Shown here piece after piece: positions 39,323-48,614 of a DNA stretch of 64,000 nt; the first letter of the stretch is position 1; each line of letters begins with the position of its first letter. The notes below the pieces were generated by a model, which saw nothing but the letters and a program-made list of their open reading frames with translations, was not told the DNA's origin and searched no databases. The stretch spans positions 62,001 to 126,000 of the forward strand of contig DATATB010000036.1 of NCBI GenBank assembly GCA_036268995.1, given 5' to 3'. Both the position numbers and the translations under genes were made by a program. Source of the DNA: DATATB01 sp036268995. Lineage in GTDB: Bacteria > Planctomycetota > Planctomycetia > Pirellulales > PNKZ01.

Positions 39323-42300
39323 TTGATCTCACGCTTTTTCATCGATCGGCCGATCTTCGCAGCCGTGCTGTCGATCGTCATTACGCTGGCCGGCGGCGTG
39401 GCGGTCTTCAACCTGCCGATCGCGCAATTTCCGCAGGTCTCGCCGCCGACCGTGCAGGTAACCTGCACCTACCCGGGCGCCAGCGCCAAGGACGTGGCCG
39501 AGGCGGTCGCCGCGCCTATCGAGCAGCAGGTCAACGGCGTCGAAGGCATGATGTTCATGTCCTCGAACTGCACCAACGACGGCCAATACAATCTGACCGT
39601 CACGTTCCACCACACGGTCGACGTGAACATGGCCCAGGTGCTGGTGCAGAACCGCGTCAGCCTGGCCGTGCCGATGCTGCCCGACGTCATCAAGCAGACG
39701 GGCGTGACCACGCTCAAGCGTTCGCCCGACATTCTGATGGGCATCGCCCTGCTCTCGCCCGACAAACGCTACGACCAGCTCTACGTGAGCAATTATGCCA
39801 TTCTGCAGATCAAGGACGAGTTGGCCCGGATGGACGGCGTGGCCGACGTATTCGTGTTCGGCCAGCGCGACTACAGCATGCGCGTGTGGGTCAACCCCGA
39901 ACAGTTGGCGGCCCGCAGCTTGACGGCCGCGGACGTGGCCCGTGTGATCCGCGAACAGAACATGCCCGTGGCTTCAGGCGCCATCGGGCAGCAGCCGGCC
40001 CCCAAGGGGCAAGAGTTCCAGGTTACCCTCAGCACGCTGGGGCGGCTGACCGAGCCCGAACAGTTCGGCGAAATCATTCTCAAGGCCACGCCCGACGGTC
40101 GGATCACGCGTTTGAAGGACGTGGCGCGGATCGAGCTGGCCGCAAAGAACCAGGACGTGAACGTCAGCATCGACGGCAAGCCGACCGTGTTTCTCGCCAT
40201 CTTCCAGATGCCCGACGCCAACGCGCTGGACACGCACGACCGCGTCATGGCCAAGATGGCCGAGCTGTCGGAGGCTTTTCCCGAAGGGCTGACCTACGAC
40301 GTCGGCTTTACGACGGTGCCCTACACGCGTGAATCGATTCACGAGGTATTCAATACCCTGCGCGACGCGATCGTCCTGGTCGCCTTAGTCGTGCTGTTGT
40401 TCCTGCAAAACTGGCGTTCGGCGATCATTCCGCTGGTGGCCGTGCCGGTGGCGATCGTCGGCACGTTCGCGGCCATGGCCGTGTTCGGTTTCAGCTTGAA
40501 TAATCTCACGCTCTTCGGCCTGGTGCTGGCAATCGGCATCGTCGTTGACGACGCCATCGTGGTCGTCGAGGCGGTCGAACATCATATCGAAGCCGGCCTG
40601 GCGCCGCGCGAGGCCACGATCCTGGCCATGGAGCAAGTGTCAGGGCCCGTGATCGCGGTGGGATTGGTGCTCAGCGCCGTGTTTGTGCCGTGCGCGTTTA
40701 TCAGCGGCATCACGGGGCACTTCTTCCGACAGTTTGCGATGACGATCGCCGTCTCGACGATTATCTCGGCCTTCAATTCGTTGACGTTGAGCCCGGCCCT
40801 GACGGCGCTGCTGCTGCGGCCGCGTGGCAAGCAGGCTCCGCCGCCGCTTCCCTGGCTGGCCTTTCCGCTGATCGGAGCCGGCATTGGCTGGTTCCTGGCG
40901 ACCGATCTCGAGCCGGTGCTGACGCGGGCGTTGGCCTGGTTGCCGCAAAGCATGGCCAGCCCCCTAGGGCGCTATCCCACGGTCGCGGCAGCCGGGCTGG
41001 GCGCCGCGGTGCTGGCGCTGTTCGGCCTGCCCCTCAATCGATTGCTGGCCATCGGCTTCCGCTGGTTCGATCGCGCATTCCACATGGTCACGAACCTATA
41101 CACGTTTGGCGTGGGCGGCTTGCTGCGCGTCAGCTTGCTGGTGCTGATCGTCTACGGCGGCCTGTTGGGGCTCACCTCGTGGCGATTCGTCCAAACGCCC
41201 AAGGGGTTCATCCCCTCGCAAGACATGGGCTACCTGATGGTCAACATCCAACTGCCCGACTCGGCCTCGATGGAGCGCACGCAGGAAATCGTCGACCACA
41301 TCGTACGCATCGCCAAGGCCAACCCCGGCGTGAAGCACTGTTCGGGCATCTCCGGCCAATCATTCGTGCTGAACGCCTTCGGCTCGAATTTCGGCTCGAT
41401 GTTCGTGAACTTGCAGGACTACCACTTGCGGCGCGACCCAAGCCTGTCGAGCGATTCGATTGCCAACTACTTGCGCACCGAGTTTGCGAAGCAGATTGTC
41501 GGCGCCAACGTGCAGGTGTTTCCGCCGCCGCCGATTCGCGGCGTGGGCCGCGCCGGTGGATTCATGATCATGATCGAAGACCGCGGCGACGTCGGCCCGC
41601 ACGTCTTGCAGGAAGAAGTCGAGAGCCTGGCGCGCCAGGGCGCCGGCACGCCCGGCCTGATGGCGTTGTTCACCGTGTTTCGCGCCAATGTCCCGCAGTA
41701 CCGCGTCATTCCCGATCCGCGGCAGTGCATGCTGCGGCACGTCACGCTGGCCGAATTCGCCGACACGCTACGGATTTATCAGGGGTCGCTGTACGTCAAC
41801 GACTTCAACCGCTTCGGGCGCACCTGGCAAGTCATCGTGCAGGCGGACCAGAAATTCCGCGATAGCTCGGATTACATCTCCCGGCTCAAGGTGCGGAACT
41901 CCGACGGCGTGATGGTGCCGCTGGGATCGCTGGCGAGCATGGAGGAGGTCAACGGCCCGCTCGTGCTGACGCGCTACAATATGTACCCCGCCGCTTCGAT
42001 CAACGGTATGGCGGCGCCGGGCACCAGCTCGAACCAGGCGATCGACGCGATGGAGCAGCTCGCGCGGAAGCATTTGCCGCGCAACATGAGCTTCGAGTGG
42101 ACCGACATGTCGTACCTCGAGCTGCTGGCCGGCAACACCGCCACGGTGATTTTCGCGTTTGCGGTGGTAATGGTGTTCCTCGTGCTGGCGGCCCAGTACG
42201 AGAGTTGGTCGCTGCCGCTGGCCGTGATCCTGGTTGTGCCGATGTGCTTGCTCAGCGCGCTGCTGGGAGTGAGCATCGCGCACCTGGACGTGAATATTTT

Positions 42301-42892
42301 TACCCGCATCGGATTCGTCGTGCTCGTGGGCCTGGCCAGCAAAAACGCGATTCTGATCGTCGAGTTTGCGAAGCAGCGTCGGCTGGCGGGCGCTTCGCGC
42401 CGCGAGGCCACGCTCGACGCCTGCCGGTTGCGGCTGCGTCCGATCATCATGACCAGCTTTGCCTTCATCTTGGGCGTGGTGCCCCTGATTCTCGCACACG
42501 GTGCCGGCGCCGAAATGCGCAAGGCGCTGGGCGTCGCCGTGTTCAGCGGCATGCTGGGCGTGACGCTGTTCGGCCTGGCGCTCACGCCGGTATTTTTCTC
42601 GACGATCGATTGGTTGTCCGAGGCGCGCCTCTTTGCGTCGTCGCGGCTGCGCCGGGTGAGCGACTTCATGTTGTCTATCCTGAGCCTTGGTGGCCTGCGT
42701 CGCTGGGGCGCCGCAGCGCTGAGGCGCACGCCTTCGCAAATTGCCCCGCCCAAGTCCGTTCCACTGGATCTGTTCGACCCCCCGCCCGCCGGGCGACGCG
42801 ACGACGCTTCGCACGAGCATGCCGCGCATGTCTCGACCCTTGCGCTGGACGAAGGGGCGCGGATCGCGGGACGCGATTCGCCGTCTGCCTGA
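39323..42892 (+). CDS. RND efflux permease (HAE1 type), first of two
   Basis: The frame starts TTG ATC (MISRFFIDRPIFAAVL) and gives 1189 residues. It is a drug/proton antiporter subunit of the inner membrane: 12 conserved helices, two large outer loops, the relay Asp409-Asp410 (IVVDDAIVVVE) and Lys1007 (ASKNAILIVEF). Between helices 6 and 7 there is an insert of some 80 residues with two extra hydrophobic stretches (LPWLAFPLIGAGIGWFLA and VAAAGLGAAVLALFGLP), which is why Lys1007 stands 67 positions beyond Lys940 of AcrB. The C-terminal ~120 residues after the last helix are Pro/Arg-rich and longer than usual. It follows the adaptor by 37 bases. Confidence 0.95.
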   Translation: MISRFFIDRPIFAAVLSIVITLAGGVAVFNLPIAQFPQVSPPTVQVTCTYPGASAKDVAEAVAAPIEQQVNGVEGMMFMSSNCTNDGQYNLTVTFHHTVDVNMAQVLVQNRVSLAVPMLPDVIKQTGVTTLKRSPDILMGIALLSPDKRYDQLYVSNYAILQIKDELARMDGVADVFVFGQRDYSMRVWVNPEQLAARSLTAADVARVIREQNMPVASGAIGQQPAPKGQEFQVTLSTLGRLTEPEQFGEIILKATPDGRITRLKDVARIELAAKNQDVNVSIDGKPTVFLAIFQMPDANALDTHDRVMAKMAELSEAFPEGLTYDVGFTTVPYTRESIHEVFNTLRDAIVLVALVVLLFLQNWRSAIIPLVAVPVAIVGTFAAMAVFGFSLNNLTLFGLVLAIGIVVDDAIVVVEAVEHHIEAGLAPREATILAMEQVSGPVIAVGLVLSAVFVPCAFISGITGHFFRQFAMTIAVSTIISAFNSLTLSPALTALLLRPRGKQAPPPLPWLAFPLIGAGIGWFLATDLEPVLTRALAWLPQSMASPLGRYPTVAAAGLGAAVLALFGLPLNRLLAIGFRWFDRAFHMVTNLYTFGVGGLLRVSLLVLIVYGGLLGLTSWRFVQTPKGFIPSQDMGYLMVNIQLPDSASMERTQEIVDHIVRIAKANPGVKHCSGISGQSFVLNAFGSNFGSMFVNLQDYHLRRDPSLSSDSIANYLRTEFAKQIVGANVQVFPPPPIRGVGRAGGFMIMIEDRGDVGPHVLQEEVESLARQGAGTPGLMALFTVFRANVPQYRVIPDPRQCMLRHVTLAEFADTLRIYQGSLYVNDFNRFGRTWQVIVQADQKFRDSSDYISRLKVRNSDGVMVPLGSLASMEEVNGPLVLTRYNMYPAASINGMAAPGTSSNQAIDAMEQLARKHLPRNMSFEWTDMSYLELLAGNTATVIFAFAVVMVFLVLAAQYESWSLPLAVILVVPMCLLSALLGVSIAHLDVNIFTRIGFVVLVGLASKNAILIVEFAKQRRLAGASRREATLDACRLRLRPIIMTSFAFILGVVPLILAHGAGAEMRKALGVAVFSGMLGVTLFGLALTPVFFSTIDWLSEARLFASSRLRRVSDFMLSILSLGGLRRWGAAALRRTPSQIAPPKSVPLDLFDPPPAGRRDDASHEHAAHVSTLALDEGARIAGRDSPSA

Positions 42893-42907
42893 GAACCGAG
42901 GTCTCCG

Positions 42908-45900
42908 TTGTTTTCGCGCTTTTTCATCAATCGTCCAATCTTCGCGTCGGTGCTGTCGATCATCATCACGCTCTCCGGAGGCGTGGCGCTGATCACGCTG
43001 CCCGTCGCGCAGTATCCCGAAATCACGCCGCCGACGGTCGAAGTCTCGGCCATCTACCCGGGCGCCAACGCGCAAGTGCTCGCCGACACCGTGGCGGCAC
43101 CCATCGAGCAGCAGGTAAACGGCGTCGAGAAGATGCTGTACATGTCGTCGCAGTGCACCAACGACGGCACGTACACGCTAACCGTCACGTTCAAGCACGG
43201 CGTCGACCTGAACATGGCCCAGGTCTTGGTGCAAAACCGCGTTTCGCTGGCGCAGCCGATTTTGCCCAGCATCGTGCAGCGCCGCGGCGTGATGGTGAAA
43301 AAGAAGTCGCCCAGCGTGCTGATGATCGTCAACCTCTTCTCGCCCGACGAGAGCCGCGACAATCTCTACCTGAGCAACTACGCCACGATCCAGCTCAAGG
43401 ACGAATTGTCCCGACTCGAAGGCGTCGGCGACATCACCTACATCGGGCAGCGCGACTACAGCATGCGCTTGTGGCTGGATCCCGAACGCATGAGCTATCG
43501 CGGGCTGACCACCAGCGACGTCGTGCGCACGATCGAGCAGCAGAATGCCCAGGTGGCGGCGGGCCAGATCGGGCAACCGCCGATTGCCAACGGGCAGGCA
43601 TTTCAGTTCACGATGAGCACCATGGGCCGGCTGGTCGACGTCGATCAGTTCGCCGAGATGATCCTCAAAACCGACGCGGAAGGCCGCTTCGTCCGCCTGC
43701 GCGACGTCGCGAACATCGAGCTGGGCGCGCTGGTCTACAACCAGAGTTGCACGCTCGACGGCCGGCCGTCCGTCGCGCTCTCCATCTACCAGCTTCCCGG
43801 CTCCAATGCCCTGGCCGTGGCCGACCGGGTGCGGGCCAAGATGACCGAGCTGGAAGACCGCTTTCCCGAAGGGCTCGACTATTCGATCGTCTACGACACG
43901 ACTCCCTTCATTCGGGAATCGATCAACGAGGTCTTCAAGACGCTGCGCGACGCCGTGCTGCTGGTGGCCGTGGTCGTGCTCTTGTTTTTGCAGAACTGGC
44001 GTTCGGCCATCATCCCGCTCGTGGCCGTGCCCGTGGCCGTGGTCGGCACGTTCGCGGTCATGGCGATGCTGGGCTTCAGCCTCAACAACCTGACCCTCTT
44101 CGGCCTGGTGCTGGCGATCGGCATCGTCGTCGATGATGCGATCGTGGTGGTCGAGGCCGTCGAGCATCATATCGAGCATGGCTTGTCGCCGCGCGACGCC
44201 ACGTTGCGCGCCATGGAGCAAGTATCGGGCCCCGTGATCGCCGTGGGACTGGTGCTGAGCGCGGTGTTTATTCCCTGCGCGTTCATCAGCGGGATCACCG
44301 GGCAGTTCTTCCGGCAATTCGCGCTCACGATTGCCGTCTCGACCGTGATCTCCGCGTTCAACTCGCTGACGCTCAGTCCGGCGTTGACGGCCTTGCTGCT
44401 GCGTTCGCGCGACAAAGGCGCCGCGCCGCCGCTGCCGGGGCTCGTGTTCCCGCTGGCCGGTGCCTGGCTGGGCTGGGAGTTCGTCGGCTCGCGATTAACC
44501 TCGCTGCTCGAAACGCGGTGGCCCGCAGTCGCCGCGGCGCTCGCTGAGCCCGCGTGGCTCGTGGCGGCCGTGGCCGCCGTGCTGGGAGCCGTGTTTGGCT
44601 GGATGGCCGGCCGCTGGCTCAACCACATGCTCGGCTGGGCGTTTCGCGCATTCAATCGCACCTTCGATTGGGCCACGGGGATTTATGCGCGGGTCGTGGG
44701 CGGCTTGCTGCGCGTCAGCTTGATCGTCCTCGTGCTGTACGGCGGTCTGCTTGTGCTGACCTACAAGACTTTTGTGATTGCGCCCAAGGGCTTTATCCCT
44801 TCGCAAGACAAGGGCTACCTGCTGGTCAACGTGCAATTGCCAGACTCGGCCTCGCTCGAGCGCACCCGCGCCACGATGACCACGATCGAGCGGATCGCGG
44901 GCAAGCTTCCCGGCGTCAAGCACACCGTGGCGATCGCCGGCCAGTCCATTCTGCTGGGAGCGACCGCACCGAACTTCGGCGCGATGTACGTCATGCTCGA
45001 CGACTTTCATCATCGTGCGAAGGAAAAGCTCACGGGCGACGTCATCTCCGCACAGTTGCAGTCCGAGCTCGAACACGTCGTTAGCGACGGCATGATCAAT
45101 ATTTTCGGCGCCCCGCCGGTCGAAGGCCTGGGCACCGCCGGCGGTTTCAAGATCGTGATCGAAGACCGCGGCGACTCAAGTTCCAAGGCCCTGCAAGAAG
45201 TCTCCGACCACGTCGTGGCCGAAGCAGCCGGCACCGCGCAACTGCGCGACTTGTTTTGCAGCTTCCGGGCCAACAGTCCCTGGCTATACCTGGATATCGA
45301 TCGCTCGGCCGCCAAGCGCATGGGCTTGGGCATGGACGAAGTTTTTAACACGCTGCAAGTCTATTTGGGCTCGCTGTACGTCAACGATTTCAACCGCTTC
45401 GGCCGCACCTGGCAGGTGAACGTGCAAGCCGGGGCCAAATTCCGCAGCGACATCGACGACCTGAAGCGCTTGAAGATCCGCAACGCCACCGGACAGATGG
45501 TGCCTCTGGCTGCGTTGAGCGAGGTGCGCGAGGTCGACGGCCCGACGATGATCACCCGCTACAACCTGTACCGCGCCGCTCCGATCAACGGCAGCCCCGT
45601 CACCGGCGTCAGCTCGGGCAAGGCACTCGAATTGATGGAGCAGGCCGCGCGGCACGATTTGCCGCGCTCGATGCGGGCCGAATGGACCGAGCTGGCGCTG
45701 TTGCAATTGCAAACCGGCAACACGGCCATGATCGTCTTTATGCTGGCCGTGGTGCTCGTGCTGCTGGTGCTCGCCGCGCAGTACGAAAGTTGGTCGCTGC
45801 CGATGGCCGTGATCCTGGTGGTGCCGATGTGCCTGCTGTGTTCCGTCGGCGCCGTGCTGTTTGCCAAAATGGACGTGAATATCTTCACGCAGATCGGTTT

Positions 45901-46240
45901 TGTCGTGCTGATCGGGCTGGCTTGCAAGAACGCGATTTTGATCGTCGAGTTCGCCAAGGCGCGCCGCGAGAACGGCGTGGCCCGCCGCGAGGCGACGCTC
46001 GAAGCCTGCCAACTCCGCTTGCGGCCGATCGTGATGACGTCGCTGGCGTTCATCCTCGGTGTGGTGCCGCTGATGATTTCCGAAGGAGCCGGTGCCGAGA
46101 TGCGCCGCACGTTGGGCACCGCCGTCTTCGGCGGCATGCTCGGCGTCACGCTCTTCGGCATCTTCCTCACGCCCGTCTTCTACTACGTCATCCAATGGTT
46201 CGCCGACCGGCGCGAAGCTCGCAAGGGCAGTGCCTCCTAG
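42908..46240 (+). CDS. RND efflux permease (HAE1 type), second of two
   Basis: Also starts with TTG (MFSRFFINRPIFASVL), 15 bases after the first permease, 1110 residues. It aligns nearly throughout with the first one: both have Asp409-Asp410 (VDDAIVVVEAVEHHIE) and Lys1007 (ACKNAILIVEFAK), and the same inter-domain insert (here LPGLVFPLAGAWLGW and WLVAAVAAVLGAVFGWMAG). Docking-domain loops differ more. The two permeases may form separate homotrimers or a mixed trimer, as MdtB and MdtC do. Both keep the proton relay, so neither looks like an inactive partner. The C-terminus is short (WFADRREARKGSAS), unlike the first. Confidence 0.95.
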   Translation: MFSRFFINRPIFASVLSIIITLSGGVALITLPVAQYPEITPPTVEVSAIYPGANAQVLADTVAAPIEQQVNGVEKMLYMSSQCTNDGTYTLTVTFKHGVDLNMAQVLVQNRVSLAQPILPSIVQRRGVMVKKKSPSVLMIVNLFSPDESRDNLYLSNYATIQLKDELSRLEGVGDITYIGQRDYSMRLWLDPERMSYRGLTTSDVVRTIEQQNAQVAAGQIGQPPIANGQAFQFTMSTMGRLVDVDQFAEMILKTDAEGRFVRLRDVANIELGALVYNQSCTLDGRPSVALSIYQLPGSNALAVADRVRAKMTELEDRFPEGLDYSIVYDTTPFIRESINEVFKTLRDAVLLVAVVVLLFLQNWRSAIIPLVAVPVAVVGTFAVMAMLGFSLNNLTLFGLVLAIGIVVDDAIVVVEAVEHHIEHGLSPRDATLRAMEQVSGPVIAVGLVLSAVFIPCAFISGITGQFFRQFALTIAVSTVISAFNSLTLSPALTALLLRSRDKGAAPPLPGLVFPLAGAWLGWEFVGSRLTSLLETRWPAVAAALAEPAWLVAAVAAVLGAVFGWMAGRWLNHMLGWAFRAFNRTFDWATGIYARVVGGLLRVSLIVLVLYGGLLVLTYKTFVIAPKGFIPSQDKGYLLVNVQLPDSASLERTRATMTTIERIAGKLPGVKHTVAIAGQSILLGATAPNFGAMYVMLDDFHHRAKEKLTGDVISAQLQSELEHVVSDGMINIFGAPPVEGLGTAGGFKIVIEDRGDSSSKALQEVSDHVVAEAAGTAQLRDLFCSFRANSPWLYLDIDRSAAKRMGLGMDEVFNTLQVYLGSLYVNDFNRFGRTWQVNVQAGAKFRSDIDDLKRLKIRNATGQMVPLAALSEVREVDGPTMITRYNLYRAAPINGSPVTGVSSGKALELMEQAARHDLPRSMRAEWTELALLQLQTGNTAMIVFMLAVVLVLLVLAAQYESWSLPMAVILVVPMCLLCSVGAVLFAKMDVNIFTQIGFVVLIGLACKNAILIVEFAKARRENGVARREATLEACQLRLRPIVMTSLAFILGVVPLMISEGAGAEMRRTLGTAVFGGMLGVTLFGIFLTPVFYYVIQWFADRREARKGSAS

Positions 46241-46259
46241 CCAAGGAAACTCATCGGGA

Positions 46260-46388
46260 TGCCACTGCTGGCTTGTCCAGCAGTGCGATGCCGCCTTGCG
46301 GCCAATCCCGACCAAACCGAGTCGCCTGCCAGCACCTTGAGGCGACGCCTATCGCTTCGATCCACTGCTGGACAAGCCAGCAGTGGCA
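46260..46388. repeat. Nested palindromic repeat: 26-bp perfect inverted arms
   Basis: Arms at 46260-46285 (tgccactgctggcttgtcc...) and 46363-46388 are perfect reverse complements over 26 bases. Each arm is itself a hairpin (cactgctgg-cttgt-ccagcagtg). It lies between the convergent second permease and the caspase-like gene. It is REP-like, and could end both transcripts. Confidence 0.85.
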
Positions 46389-46410
46389 CCCAAGCGGTTA
46401 ACCCTCTCTC

Positions 46411-46453
46411 CTTGCTTTTCTTCTTAGCGTCCTTCGCGTCCTTCTGTTCAATT
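46411..46453. repeat. Half-copy of the repeat at 25125-25159
   Basis: cttttcttcttagcgtcctt and the following cgcgtccttctgttcaa match the right arm of the inverted repeat at 25054-25159 with a few changes. It stands 14 bases from the stop of the caspase-like gene; no left arm is seen. Confidence 0.6.
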
Positions 46454-46467
46454 TTCTTGTATTTGTG

Positions 46468-48411
46468 TTAGGGATGCGGCGGCGTGTCGTCGCGTCGAAT
46501 GAATAGGAAGTCGCCGGACTCCTGGTCGTTTTCGAGGCGGCCATAGGCGGGTATCGGTTTCAGGCCTTCCATTCTCATGCGCGCCGTGATCTCGGAGAAC
46601 GTGACGACGTCCGGGGCATCGCCCGGCTGGCCCAAGAATTTTAAAAACCAGGCCAGGAACGACGATTTGTCCGGCACCGGGCCGCAGCCGGATGCCAGGA
46701 AGCGGCGCGTCGGATATTGCAGCACGCCGGCGATATAGGCATCCCGGTCGTCGTGCCCGCCGCGCGTCGACAGCTGTGCCAGTGGCAGGCCACGCATTGC
46801 GCTGAAAATGTCTCCGGCCACGCGCGTATCGATCGTGGCCCCGTAGCACGTGTCCAGCGCGAGCAAGACGTGTGGGCAGCTATGATTGCTGATTGTCGCC
46901 TTGACGTCGTTGAGCGAGACGTATTTGTTCTTGTCCAATTCGCTGGGCGCATCCTTGCCGACGATGTAGCCGATCTTGTCGACGAACCGGCCGTGACCGG
47001 CAACGAAGATGAAAAGCTGGTCGTCTGCTTCGTAATTCTTTTTGGGTTTTTCAAGGATGGCATGCAGGATGTCCTTGCCATCGAGGTCGGTCAGCAGCGC
47101 GACTTCGAAGCCATAGCGCGTTTCCAGCAGGCGCTTGAGTTCGGTGGCATCGCCGATCGGTTTTCCGAGCGTCTGCCAGGCCTGCGGATGCTGATAGTTC
47201 TCGATCGCGATCAGCAGCGCGTAATCTTTTCCTCGACGCGGACCGACTAAATTCGAGACCGGCTCGGGTTCGGGAACCTGATCCAATCCGCGCACGATCT
47301 GCGGCGCAGGCCCGAACTGCGCAACCGCCAGCCAGCCGCCAAGGCATAACACTCCGGCCGCGGCCGCCGCCACGAAAACCAGCTTTCGTCGTGGACGATT
47401 CCGCTCGGGTCGAGCGTGTGACCAGCGCCGGGCGATGCGCACGATTTCGTCGTCGGGCAAAATGCTTTTGCCCTTGGGGCCGGCGACGAGCGTGTGTTGG
47501 AAAGGCTTGCCATCGAACCAAGGATCAGACTCGGCCAGCTGCGGGTCACGCGCCTGCTCGGCCGCTTGCAACACGTCATACAGCCCTTTGAGCGAGACGC
47601 GGCGGACCGGGTCGGTAGAAAACACCCACTCGCCCGGCCCCCACTGCACAGCCATCAGCGCAAACGCCTCGGCGCCTGGCACGTCGGCACTGGAGCGGCA
47701 GAAGTATTTGAACAACAGGCTCTTGGGCTGCCGCAGCAACACCGCCCGCTCTTGCCGCTTGGAACCATGAAGTTCCACGGTCCACGTCTCGCCGCGAGCC
47801 AGATCCTCAAGAAATACCTGGTGGTCATTAAGCAAGTACGTTCGCTCGCGGGCAAACTCGATGTCGTCAAACAGCCGGGCCGTCAGCGGGTCGCGATCCT
47901 CGACGGCCGCTTGCATGATCCGATCGCTCATCCGCCACCAGTCGGCGGTGAATTTCCCAGCTACGGCCGGTTCGGCCAGATCTTCGCCCGAGATATTGCG
48001 GATGGCCATGAAGATGCCTTCCAGCGTGGCCTCGAGCGGCAAGGACGACGGCCGCAGACTTTCGCGCACCATCGCCGCGTAGCGCGCAAACTTCTCAGCA
48101 CCAGCGGGCAACTGCCGGCCGGCCAGCAGCCACGCACAAAAAGTGGCGGCCAGCATGTCGTCCAACGTCGGATCGAGCGGCACGACGATCCGGCGGATCG
48201 GCCCATCCCCTTTCGAAAACGCGGCCAGAGCGTGCTCCACGGCGCGCCGACTGCGCTCCCAAGCCCCCGGCTCGTTGCGATCGACCGGCGCCACACACAA
48301 TTCGCCCGACTCTGGCCGCTCGGGCGAGGCATTGCCAAACACGAGCTCGCAGCGCGGCGTGGCTGCCGATCCATCACCTGCAATCGTGGGTTTGTCTTCC
48401 GGCATCGTCAT
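46468..48411 (-). CDS. Membrane-anchored caspase-like (peptidase C14) protein with unknown N-terminal domain
   Basis: I start at the ATG at 48411, which follows AAGGAAA; the frame is open 57 codons further. The 647-residue product has an N-terminal domain (about 20-335) that I do not recognise: VVPLDPTLDDMLAATFCAWL, then LPLEATLEGIFMAIRNI, FLEDLARGETWTVEL, then LLRQPKSLLFKYFCRSSAD and GEWVFSTDP. A basic stretch (RPERNRPRRK) and one membrane helix follow (about 343-365). The C-terminal 260 residues are caspase-like: DYALLIAIENYQH, IGDATELKRLL, LFIFVAGHG (catalytic His473) and HVLLALDTCYGA (Cys522). The positive charge before the helix predicts the N-domain inside and the protease outside. It lies alone, convergent with the efflux operon. 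Confidence 0.78.
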   Translation of the reverse strand: MTMPEDKPTIAGDGSAATPRCELVFGNASPERPESGELCVAPVDRNEPGAWERSRRAVEHALAAFSKGDGPIRRIVVPLDPTLDDMLAATFCAWLLAGRQLPAGAEKFARYAAMVRESLRPSSLPLEATLEGIFMAIRNISGEDLAEPAVAGKFTADWWRMSDRIMQAAVEDRDPLTARLFDDIEFARERTYLLNDHQVFLEDLARGETWTVELHGSKRQERAVLLRQPKSLLFKYFCRSSADVPGAEAFALMAVQWGPGEWVFSTDPVRRVSLKGLYDVLQAAEQARDPQLAESDPWFDGKPFQHTLVAGPKGKSILPDDEIVRIARRWSHARPERNRPRRKLVFVAAAAAGVLCLGGWLAVAQFGPAPQIVRGLDQVPEPEPVSNLVGPRRGKDYALLIAIENYQHPQAWQTLGKPIGDATELKRLLETRYGFEVALLTDLDGKDILHAILEKPKKNYEADDQLFIFVAGHGRFVDKIGYIVGKDAPSELDKNKYVSLNDVKATISNHSCPHVLLALDTCYGATIDTRVAGDIFSAMRGLPLAQLSTRGGHDDRDAYIAGVLQYPTRRFLASGCGPVPDKSSFLAWFLKFLGQPGDAPDVVTFSEITARMRMEGLKPIPAYGRLENDQESGDFLFIRRDDTPPHP

Positions 48412-48614
48412 ACGATTTCCTTGCGCGTCTGCCAACGGCACGACCACACGCCATTCTATGCCCTCGCCGAGCGGCGCGGAAATCAGGAATTCAACATTCG
48501 CGGACTCTGGGACCGACTCGCCGACGGAAATCGGCCGCGGTATCGAAACCGCTGCAAATGCCGGGTATGATGTGCCTTGCACACCGCAATTGCCCGCCTC
48601 GAAGGAGTACGTTC

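Noticed and set aside
40690..41865. 391-codon plus-strand frame inside the first RND permease
   Set aside because: It is the +1 frame of a well-supported permease gene; the translation is Arg/Ala-rich and low in complexity.
42097..44136. 679-codon frame spanning the end of permease 1 and the start of permease 2
   Set aside because: It is an out-of-frame reading of both permease genes, which are each supported by motifs to their ends.
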